Shown here piece after piece: positions 27,343-35,286 of a stretch of DNA of 64,000 bases (the first letter of the stretch is position 1; the number at the start of each line of letters is the position of its first letter). The translations under genes and the position numbers were made by a program. The notes below the pieces were generated by a model. That model was not told where the DNA came from. It made no database searches and worked only from the letters and a program-made list of their open reading frames with translations. The DNA is from a virus, in IMG/VR virus record IMGVR_UViG_3300038424_000251, positions 301,300 through 365,299 of that record; one strand, given 5' to 3'.

Positions 27343-30300
27343 AAAATTCAGCCATATAGTTCATTTATCGGACATTCATATTCGGCTCACAAAAAGACAT
27401 GAAGAATATAAAGAAGTATTTTCAAGACTGTTTGATAAAATATTAAAAACGCCATTAACAACTGCAATCTTTGTTATTGGTGATGTAGTTAATAGTAAAA
27501 TTGATTTGAGTCCTGAATGTGTGGATTTAGCTGCTGATTTTTTGTTTGAGTTGGCCTCACTACGACCTACTGTTCTTGTTGCAGGTAATCATGATACAAA
27601 TCTGACAAATCGCAATAGAATGGATAGTTTAACTCCTATTGTGGATGCATTAAATCATCCATCTCTTTTCTATCTCAAGAAATCAGGTCTTTATGGATTA
27701 GGTAATATTTGTATAAATAACTATAGTGTATTCGATTCACCTGACAAATACATGGAGAAACGGTATATACCTGATATTTATAAAAACCAATATGAATATT
27801 TCATTGTTACATATCACGGACAAGTTGATGGAGCTAAAACAGACCTTGGGTTCACTCTAACCAATCCTTTAATTACTACTCATACATTTGATGGTCATGA
27901 TATCGTTTTATTGGGTGATATTCACAAAGAACAAACTCTTCAAATATATGACGAAGAAGAATCCAAACCTGCTATAAGATATGTGGGGTCACTTATTCAA
28001 CAAAAACACGATGAACCCATAAAGGGCCACGGTTATTCGTTTTGGAATTTAGGGCAAAGAGATTATATTCATTCAGACATTCCAAATGATTATGGGTTTT
28101 TAAGTGTTCTTCTTAATAATGGCGTCATTTCTACCTCTTTGAATAACCTTCCTAAGAAGGCTAGAGTTCGTTTTCAGCTAAAAAATACAATGCCTACCGA
28201 AGTCAAGGAAGCTCTGACTCACGTTAGGCAACTGACGGAAGTTGTTGAATCATGTTATCAAAAGTTGGATTCAGGAATTTCTTTAGCGAAGATTTCAACA
28301 GCTAATGGCAATGTGATTTTGGGTAATATTAACGATAAAAACTATCAAGTTGACCTTCTAAAAGAATTTCTGAAAACTAAACTTAAAATTATCGACCAAT
28401 CCTTTATTGATGGAATCATCAAGATAAATGATGAAATGAATGATTTGGTAAAGAAAGATGATTTTGCCAGAAATATTCGTTGGATTCCAATCAAATTTGA
28501 ATGGGAAAACATGTTTTCTTACGGTGAAAAGAATATTATTGATTTTACAAAAATGAGGGACCTTGTAGGTTTATTTGCAGCAAATACTTCTGGAAAGTCC
28601 AGTATATTTTCTGCAATGACATTTTGTTTATTTGATAAATGTGAAAGAGAATTTAAAGCAGCCAACATAATGAATGTTCATAAAACCAGTTTTAATTGTA
28701 AATTTGAATTTGAAATTGACGGTAAAAGATACTTCATTAAACGAGAAGGTAAAACTGATAAAAAAGATAAAGTCAAAGTTGATGTTCGTTTTTGGAAAAT
28801 TAAAAATGGCCAAGAAGTGGATTTGAATGGTGAACAAAGAAAAGATACAAATGAAATTATTAGAGAATATTTGGGGTCTTATGATGATTTTGTATTAACT
28901 TCCTTGAGTGTTCAGAGTGGTAAAAACAATGCTTCCATTATTGATATGGGTGATACAGACCGCAAAGATTTGTTTGCTCAGTTTATGGGATTAACAATAT
29001 TTGATAGACTTTACACAGAAGCTAATCAAAAGCTAAAAGAACAAATTGTAACTCTCAAAGCCTATAGAAATGATGATTATACGCAAAAATTGGTGAATTA
29101 TACCAATCTTCTTGGACAGGCTGAAGGTTTATATCATGATGAAACTGAAGTATTGGCTGAACTTGGAAAGATTAAGGAAAGAATTCAACAGAATATTTTA
29201 GACGAAACCCGAAAATTGATTAAAATTGATTATGAAATACCTCTTTTGTCAGCAAGTCAGTCCCATTTGGATAAAGCTAAATTGAATATAACCATTAAAA
29301 AATCGGACATTGTCGGTGTTGAAAAGAAAGTGGAAAAGTTGTCGGGACAACTGATAACAGTTGAAAATGAAATAAAGATATTGGAATTAAAAAAGATAGA
29401 TATCGTGTATGTAACTTATCAAAAACTTGTAGCTAGAAGACAAGACGTTGAGAACGCACGAGCAAGAATAAAATTGAATTATGAACATGACATTCAAATT
29501 TGTAAAAATGCTGAAATGCTTGAATATGACTCTGCTTGCTCATACTGTGTTAAAAATGCAGGTAAAGTAGCAACCGAAGCTGAAGAAGCTAAAAAACGAA
29601 TTGTTAAACTTAAAGAAGATGCAACCAATTTAAAAAAGGAAAATGAACTTATTGATGTACAAATTGGTGAATCTTCATGGGCTCATGGAGCTAATCTAAA
29701 ACATATGGGCCTTCTCAAAAAACGAAATGACTTAAAAGATACAAAGTTACAATTTACTAATCAACTTAATTTATTACATCAATCTTTGGCAAAAATTGAA
29801 GAAGAAGTTAAGCTTCATGAAAAAAATATAGAATTATACAATAAAAGTAGTGAATCAATATTGATTAATGAAAAAATTAACAAACAAATCAATGATTACA
29901 AACGAGTTTTAGAAGAAACAGAATATTCTTACAAAGAAAAAAATAAAAGTGTCATGGATATCAATAGTAAAATTTCTGTATGTAAGAATCAAATTTCAGA
30001 AATCAATCGTAAAATTGACCAAATTAAAATTGTAGAACAAAAATATAAACTTTATGAAGTGTATTGTCAAGCTGTCAGTAGAGATGGAATTCCGTTCGGT
30101 GTAATCACAGCCACCGTTCCAGAAATTCAAAATGAAGTTAATAATATTTTGAGTCAAGTTACTGATTTTACATCGATATTTGAAACTGATGGCAAAAATG
30201 TAGTTCCCTATATTGTTTATAATGACAAAAAATGGTTGATGAGTTTAACTAGTGGGTTTGAAAAATTTGCTTTATCTTTAGCCATCCGCATAGCTTTGAT

Positions 30301-30523
30301 AAATATTTCAAATTTACCAAGACCCAATTTTCTTATTATAGATGAAGGTTTTGGGGTATTGGATGCAGAGAATTTGGCCTCAATGCAAACGTTATTTTCT
30401 TATTTGAAGACTAATTTTGATTTTATCATAATAGTTTCGCATTTAGAATCTCTTCGTGATATAGTGGATAAACACATTGAAATAATTAAAGATAAGGGGT
30501 TTTCTAAAGTCAATTTCATTTAA
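27314..30523 (+). CDS. 46/47: Fused SbcD-SbcC (gp47-gp46) recombination nuclease
   Basis: A 1069-residue single chain joining two proteins that are separate in T4. Residues 1-390 are the Mre11/SbcD nuclease: D20 and H22 in HLSDIH, D57 in VIGDVV, N92-H93-D94 in AGNHDT, then YHGQ and GDIHKE. Residues 395-1069 are the Rad50/SbcC ATPase: P-loop ending G427-K428-S429 in AANTSGKSS, long coiled coils, zinc hook C742-x-x-C745 in ACSYCVKN, and Walker B D1010-E1011 in FLIIDEGFGVLD. It should resect DNA ends for recombination-dependent replication. The P-loop has Ala where most homologues have the first Gly. Confidence 0.88.
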   Translation: MAIKHLITNKKFSHIVHLSDIHIRLTKRHEEYKEVFSRLFDKILKTPLTTAIFVIGDVVNSKIDLSPECVDLAADFLFELASLRPTVLVAGNHDTNLTNRNRMDSLTPIVDALNHPSLFYLKKSGLYGLGNICINNYSVFDSPDKYMEKRYIPDIYKNQYEYFIVTYHGQVDGAKTDLGFTLTNPLITTHTFDGHDIVLLGDIHKEQTLQIYDEEESKPAIRYVGSLIQQKHDEPIKGHGYSFWNLGQRDYIHSDIPNDYGFLSVLLNNGVISTSLNNLPKKARVRFQLKNTMPTEVKEALTHVRQLTEVVESCYQKLDSGISLAKISTANGNVILGNINDKNYQVDLLKEFLKTKLKIIDQSFIDGIIKINDEMNDLVKKDDFARNIRWIPIKFEWENMFSYGEKNIIDFTKMRDLVGLFAANTSGKSSIFSAMTFCLFDKCEREFKAANIMNVHKTSFNCKFEFEIDGKRYFIKREGKTDKKDKVKVDVRFWKIKNGQEVDLNGEQRKDTNEIIREYLGSYDDFVLTSLSVQSGKNNASIIDMGDTDRKDLFAQFMGLTIFDRLYTEANQKLKEQIVTLKAYRNDDYTQKLVNYTNLLGQAEGLYHDETEVLAELGKIKERIQQNILDETRKLIKIDYEIPLLSASQSHLDKAKLNITIKKSDIVGVEKKVEKLSGQLITVENEIKILELKKIDIVYVTYQKLVARRQDVENARARIKLNYEHDIQICKNAEMLEYDSACSYCVKNAGKVATEAEEAKKRIVKLKEDATNLKKENELIDVQIGESSWAHGANLKHMGLLKKRNDLKDTKLQFTNQLNLLHQSLAKIEEEVKLHEKNIELYNKSSESILINEKINKQINDYKRVLEETEYSYKEKNKSVMDINSKISVCKNQISEINRKIDQIKIVEQKYKLYEVYCQAVSRDGIPFGVITATVPEIQNEVNNILSQVTDFTSIFETDGKNVVPYIVYNDKKWLMSLTSGFEKFALSLAIRIALINISNLPRPNFLIIDEGFGVLDAENLASMQTLFSYLKTNFDFIIIVSHLESLRDIVDKHIEIIKDKGFSKVNFI

Positions 30524-30529
30524 TGAGCC

Positions 30530-30537
30530 TATTTATA
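30530..30537 (+). promoter_or_regulatory. Late promoter TATTTATA, 3 nt before start codon
   Basis: TATTTATA is followed by GGC and the ATG at 30541. It lies inside the in-frame extension that would start at 30523, so the later ATG is the likely start. Confidence 0.65.
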
Positions 30538-30540
30538 GGC

Positions 30541-32757
30541 ATGGCATTAAATTTGTTAAATAGTTTTGGGGTTGGGGGAACGGATTATGGTCTATATACA
30601 ATGCAGGCAGATGTGATTGATACACAATATCTTTCACAGTTTTTTGTTATTTCTGAATTTAATCCACAATTTACCGCTGGTAAAAATTCTTTTTCTTTTA
30701 ATGGATCTACTTATCTTAAATCCGGTAGTCAAATTCTTATAGAATGTTTGGATTCTCAAGGCAATGCCCTTCATATTGAATTGGCACAATCTTCTAATGT
30801 TTCTTCTATAACTTATGCTTATAAGGAAGGAACATCCTATATTTTTTCTATATATGTTTTCGGTGATACATCAGATGGTGTTGGTAAAATAATTTTATAT
30901 GGAACATTAATTGATGGAAGAACGGTAAAATGGATACAAAATATTACCATCAATAAAACTTTAAAAAATATTTCAAGAGTAAGATTTTATCGAACACCTG
31001 TGTTAGAAGTTGCGTCTGCTGAAGTTCCTGTTTTAAATTCTAGTATATCTACGGGGTTGGTGAGTAATGAACTGTTTACAGGAACAGTTCAGGGTTTAGC
31101 AATAAGTCCTCCAAAAGATACTAATTTATCTACAATTAATAAACGCAATACGAATATAGATTATAGATTGACATTGTTATCTCCTATTGTTACGGATACT
31201 ACTCCTGACCCGAATGCTTTTAATTCGCAAATGGTGGGTGCTACCATCAATCTCAATATCAATACTATACAATCACCGTTATCTCAAACTAATATTCCCG
31301 TTTCTGCTACAGCATCTTACACTATTACCAGTGTTATAAACAATAGCACCATCCAAATTTCTACACCTTATTATTATAGTGACCAATATGGTAATAGTAC
31401 GATAACTAATATAGTAAATGCAAACTTTTCAATTCAATATCCATTTATAGCATATAATAATGCTACATCCAGTTATCAAACAACAATTATAGGTGGAATT
31501 CCATACATTGTTCAGCAATCATATGCTGATATAACTTATAGAAATATTAGGACATTTTCAGGTTATGTGGCTCGTCATAAAGTGTATAGAAAAAGTTTAT
31601 TATCTACTGCGGACTTTTCAATAGTTGCAGATGAACCTATTATTGCAAATGAATTACTAGAAGATGATATAACTCAAAATGCGTTTTATGATTTATTGGG
31701 TAAATTTTATAATGATGAACATATAGCTCGTTATTGGTTTACGAGTTCCAATAATATATCATTGATTCATTCTCCAAGTTTTGCTATTGATTCTATGTTT
31801 ATATCTTCTCCATCATATACCAGTTTGTCAGGGAGCGATTATTTCATGGTTAAAAGTGATTCTGTAACAACGGATAAAAATGCTATTTATGTTCCCTTTG
31901 ATATGAATCAGTTTTTGGAGGAATCGGGGTCTTCTTATGATTCAAATTTTATAGCTCTAAAAGCTAATGTTCAATATATTATAGAAGTTTCTGCAGTTGT
32001 AATAAAAAACCCATCAGAAACAACGGCTGGATTATCATTTTATTTTACCAGTTCAATTCCTACAGCTCAACAAGAACCTACTTATAATAATACTTTTGGT
32101 ATCAATATTGCCAATTTAGTGGCTAATATTACTTCTTCACAAGTCAATTTTGACAATGTAATTGCTTTTTATACACCTCAAAATGATTTATTTGGGACAT
32201 TGGTGATTGTACCAAGACTTTGCCAATCATATATTAAAAATATTTCATTTAGGGTTTATGGTGATGATGGATTTTCACCTGATGTGTTTGTTACACAGAT
32301 TCCTTGGCCTATTTCTGTAGCTAATGAATGCTTTGATATTAAAGCTGAACTATTTGATATCAATAATAGTTTAGTTTATTCAGATTTGGAGACATTGCAA
32401 AGTTTTGACCCATCAGGTAGCACATTGATACCATATATACCGGGGGGAGGGGGTTATCAAAATTTAGTTGTTACAGGAAGTTTGTTTGTACCAAACTTAC
32501 CAGCAAGACCCGGTGGTTCTGCTATAAGCCAAAGTAGAGTGTTATCGGTTAGAGCTGATGGTGCTATTGTTTTTGACCCGATTGTTGATATTACTTATGA
32601 TAATACATATTTGTATTTAACTTTAGATAATTCATCTAATAGACTGGATACATTACACATTTCTACAAAAAGGTCATTGGTTTCTGAATATGATTCATTA
32701 GCAGGGAGAAAAATTTATTGGTCAGGTAGTACTAAAATAATTGAAACCAGTCCATAA
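30541..32757 (+). CDS. Large structural protein upstream of terminase
   Basis: The start at 30541 (MALNLLNSFGVGGTDYGLYT) is chosen from the promoter position, giving 738 residues. The N-terminal segment (SEFNPQFTAGKNSFSFNGST, YLKSGSQILIECLDSQGNAL) is a pattern seen in structural proteins of large aquatic myoviruses. The middle is a Ser/Thr-rich beta region, and the C-terminus carries a Gly patch (PGGGGY) and a fibre-like end (SGSTKIIETSP). It is probably a virion protein, perhaps fibre or neck associated. It is the first gene of the packaging block. Confidence 0.55.
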   Translation: MALNLLNSFGVGGTDYGLYTMQADVIDTQYLSQFFVISEFNPQFTAGKNSFSFNGSTYLKSGSQILIECLDSQGNALHIELAQSSNVSSITYAYKEGTSYIFSIYVFGDTSDGVGKIILYGTLIDGRTVKWIQNITINKTLKNISRVRFYRTPVLEVASAEVPVLNSSISTGLVSNELFTGTVQGLAISPPKDTNLSTINKRNTNIDYRLTLLSPIVTDTTPDPNAFNSQMVGATINLNINTIQSPLSQTNIPVSATASYTITSVINNSTIQISTPYYYSDQYGNSTITNIVNANFSIQYPFIAYNNATSSYQTTIIGGIPYIVQQSYADITYRNIRTFSGYVARHKVYRKSLLSTADFSIVADEPIIANELLEDDITQNAFYDLLGKFYNDEHIARYWFTSSNNISLIHSPSFAIDSMFISSPSYTSLSGSDYFMVKSDSVTTDKNAIYVPFDMNQFLEESGSSYDSNFIALKANVQYIIEVSAVVIKNPSETTAGLSFYFTSSIPTAQQEPTYNNTFGINIANLVANITSSQVNFDNVIAFYTPQNDLFGTLVIVPRLCQSYIKNISFRVYGDDGFSPDVFVTQIPWPISVANECFDIKAELFDINNSLVYSDLETLQSFDPSGSTLIPYIPGGGGYQNLVVTGSLFVPNLPARPGGSAISQSRVLSVRADGAIVFDPIVDITYDNTYLYLTLDNSSNRLDTLHISTKRSLVSEYDSLAGRKIYWSGSTKIIETSP

Positions 32758-32763
32758 AGACTT

Positions 32764-32771
32764 TATTTATA
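32764..32771 (+). promoter_or_regulatory. Late promoter TATTTATA overlapping T4-type TATAAATA
   Basis: TATTTATAAATA contains both the local octamer and the exact T4 consensus TATAAATA (32768-32775). The ATG follows 49 nt later behind AAAGGA. Confidence 0.6.
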
Positions 32772-32820
32772 AATATTATGAAAATTTTTTGTAAACTATG
32801 TAATATAAAAGGAATATATT

Positions 32821-33435
32821 ATGGCTAGACGAAAATGGAATTATGAAACTATACAGCAAGTATTAGATGGTGAAAATCCATTTATTCAGGTTGGTTATGA
32901 ACCAAATATTTCTCAAAGAAAAGAAGGCGAGATATGGAAAGACTCCAGAGGAAATAAATGGCAAAAAAAGAATGGATATAAAGTTCAATTAAGTTCAACT
33001 GACACCCCAATACTTGACAAACTTAACGAATTATCTCGATGTTCTATTTGTGGCACAAATGTTAGAGCATATGGAGATAGGCTAGACCAGAAAGTATTTC
33101 CAAGAACAGGCAAATGTTATGATTGTCTTCAAATAGAAGAAATGGATTATCGTATCAATGGACAGTGGAAAAATTATGAAAAGATGAAATTGCTTAAGAA
33201 TAAACAAGGTGTGTTAGAAGATTTTAAAGAAAAAGTTATAGACTCAATCAACTTTCTTAAAAATGATTCAGGTAAAATGGGTGATGTTTTATCTAATGGT
33301 GAAATAATGACTTGGACAGGTAAATGTAATCCACAATGGTTGAAAGCCGCAGAGGAAGACTTGATAAAAGTCAACGGAGAATTAGAAAAAATGGAAAAAG
33401 AAATAACTACACTTGAATCTGAATTGAAAAAATAA
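32821..33435 (+). CDS. Zinc-ribbon protein directly upstream of TerL
   Basis: A 204-residue protein. The N-terminal 60 residues form a small basic domain (MARRKWNYETIQQVLDGENP), followed by a zinc ribbon (CSICGTN about residue 75, GKCYDC about residue 98). The last 80 residues are helical with a terminal coiled coil (NGELEKMEKEITTLESELKK). It has a good ribosome binding site and lies 1 nt upstream of TerL. The place is that of a small terminase subunit, and a coiled coil suits an oligomer, but T4 gp16 has no zinc ribbon, so the assignment is open. Confidence 0.5.
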   Translation: MARRKWNYETIQQVLDGENPFIQVGYEPNISQRKEGEIWKDSRGNKWQKKNGYKVQLSSTDTPILDKLNELSRCSICGTNVRAYGDRLDQKVFPRTGKCYDCLQIEEMDYRINGQWKNYEKMKLLKNKQGVLEDFKEKVIDSINFLKNDSGKMGDVLSNGEIMTWTGKCNPQWLKAAEEDLIKVNGELEKMEKEITTLESELKK

Positions 33436-33436
33436 T

Positions 33437-35050
33437 ATGGTAAATCAACCTACATTAAGAGATATAATAAAAGAAGAGACAAAGAAGTGCATGGAAGACC
33501 CTGCATATTTCATGCGAAAATATGTAAAAATACAGCATCCAACGAGAGGAACTATACTTTTTGATTTATATCCATTTCAAGAAGACACACTTAAGGAGTT
33601 TGATTTACACCGATATATTCTTATACTTAAATCAAGACAATTGGGTATCACCACTTTAATTGCAGCATATTCTTTATGGATGTCCATTTTTAATAGTGAT
33701 AAAAATATTTTAATTATTTCAATAAAACAGGAAGTTTCAAAGGAAATTATCACCAAAGTTCGTTTTGCTAATGAGCATTTGCCATCGTGGTTAAAAGTAA
33801 AGGAAACCACAAATAATTATATGTCTCTTAGATTTGCAAATGGTTCTCAGGTTGCAGCTACGTCATCAGCTAAGGATGCTGGTCGTTCAAAAGCATTGTC
33901 TCTTTTGATTATTGATGAAGCAGCTTTTATTGAAGAGAGTGAAACTATATGGGCATCATCTTATAATACCTTATCAACCGGTGGTAAAGCTATTGTTCTT
34001 TCAACCCCGAATGGTGTTGGTAATTGGTTTCATAAAATGTGGGTGGATGCCGAAAGGAAGAAAAACGATTTTAAAACATTGAGACTTTCGTGGAATCTTC
34101 ACCCAGAACGTGACCAAAAATGGAGAGATGAGCAAACCAAACAACTTGGTGCTAAACTTGCTAGTCAGGAATGTGATGGAGATTTTCTATCATCAGGAGC
34201 AAACGTTGTAGATTTAATAACACTTAAATGGTACGAAGAAAATCCAGAAATGGTAAGAGATAGGAAAGAAGCAAGAAGTGGAGAAGCTTTATGGATATTT
34301 GAAGAACCAATGCAAGGCAAAGATTATCTTGTATGTGCTGACGTAGCTCGTGGTGATGGGTCTGATTTTTCTGCAGCTCATGTGTTTGATATAGAAACCT
34401 TGGAACAAGTTGTAGAATTTCAAGACCAAATAGGTACAAGAGAATTTGGCAATATGTTAGTGTATCTAGCTACCGAATATAATGATGCACTTCTGATTGT
34501 TGAACGTGAAAATATTGGTTGGGCCGTTCTTCAACAAATTATTGACCGCCAATATAAAAATACATTTTATTCTAATACTAATGACCCGAAGATAGCAGAT
34601 GTCTATCATAATATGTCAAATAGATATAATCGTGATGAAGCTAAATTACTTCCGGGATTTTCTACAACAATTAAAACAAGACCATTATTAGTTTCAAAGA
34701 TAGAGGAATATTTTAGAGAAAAGTTGGTTATTATTCATTCTATCAGATTGATTAATGAATTAAAAACTTTTATTTGGGAAAATGGAAAGGCACAAGCAGC
34801 TCAAAATTATAATGATGATTTAGTTTTGGCATTGGGTATGGGATTGTGGGTAAGAGATACAGCTTTAAGACTTAGAAATGAAAAAATGGTTTTAACAAAA
34901 AATATGTTAGATAAAATACACATCAATAAAAATGAAGATAGAACTCCCATTTATACTGCTAAAGTCCAATCAACAGGTCGTGACCAATGGCAAATGAAAT
35001 TTGGTAAAAGACCGGGTGATGTTGAATCCTTAACTTGGTTATTACGATAA
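33437..35050 (+). CDS. 17: Terminase large subunit gp17
   Basis: A 537-residue packaging motor. The ATPase domain has a P-loop KSRQLGITT (65-73), Walker B LLIIDEAAF (D160, E161) and motif III VLSTPNGVG. The nuclease domain has D302 in VCADVARGDG, E356 in LIVERENIG and D460/D461 in YNDDLVLALG, the RuvC-type triad used for headful cutting. The usual P-loop Lys before TT is Ile here, with Lys at the start of the loop, as in some other large terminases. It is slightly shorter than T4 gp17 (610 aa). Confidence 0.92.
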   Translation: MVNQPTLRDIIKEETKKCMEDPAYFMRKYVKIQHPTRGTILFDLYPFQEDTLKEFDLHRYILILKSRQLGITTLIAAYSLWMSIFNSDKNILIISIKQEVSKEIITKVRFANEHLPSWLKVKETTNNYMSLRFANGSQVAATSSAKDAGRSKALSLLIIDEAAFIEESETIWASSYNTLSTGGKAIVLSTPNGVGNWFHKMWVDAERKKNDFKTLRLSWNLHPERDQKWRDEQTKQLGAKLASQECDGDFLSSGANVVDLITLKWYEENPEMVRDRKEARSGEALWIFEEPMQGKDYLVCADVARGDGSDFSAAHVFDIETLEQVVEFQDQIGTREFGNMLVYLATEYNDALLIVERENIGWAVLQQIIDRQYKNTFYSNTNDPKIADVYHNMSNRYNRDEAKLLPGFSTTIKTRPLLVSKIEEYFREKLVIIHSIRLINELKTFIWENGKAQAAQNYNDDLVLALGMGLWVRDTALRLRNEKMVLTKNMLDKIHINKNEDRTPIYTAKVQSTGRDQWQMKFGKRPGDVESLTWLLR

Positions 35051-35058
35051 ATTGAACA

Positions 35059-35066
35059 TATTTATG
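35059..35066 (+). promoter_or_regulatory. Late promoter variant TATTTATG, 4 nt before start
   Basis: This is one mismatch from the octamer. It is followed by TATT and the ATG at 35071, the same geometry as the exact copies. Confidence 0.4.
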
Positions 35067-35070
35067 TATT

Positions 35071-35274
35071 ATGACAAAAGATAACACGTTAGTATTGATA
35101 AGCCCATATTCTAAATCTAAAATCACTTTAGAATGTTTGGAAGATATTGAGAAATTTCACGGTAAAGATGCATTAAAAGATTCTTTATATGAATTATATC
35201 AATCTGTGATAAATCCTGAAAAATTTGGGATGACTTTAGAAGTTAAAAAAGAATTAAAAATTACATTGAAATAA
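35071..35274 (+). CDS. Small hypothetical protein between TerL and portal
   Basis: A 67-residue protein (MTKDNTLVLISPYSKSKITL, ending VKKELKITLK) of mixed alpha/beta composition. It occupies the place where T4 has the sheath and tube genes 18 and 19, but is far too short to be either. It may start at the variant late promoter. No family is recognised. Confidence 0.5.
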   Translation: MTKDNTLVLISPYSKSKITLECLEDIEKFHGKDALKDSLYELYQSVINPEKFGMTLEVKKELKITLK

Positions 35275-35286
35275 TAAAAGGATAAT

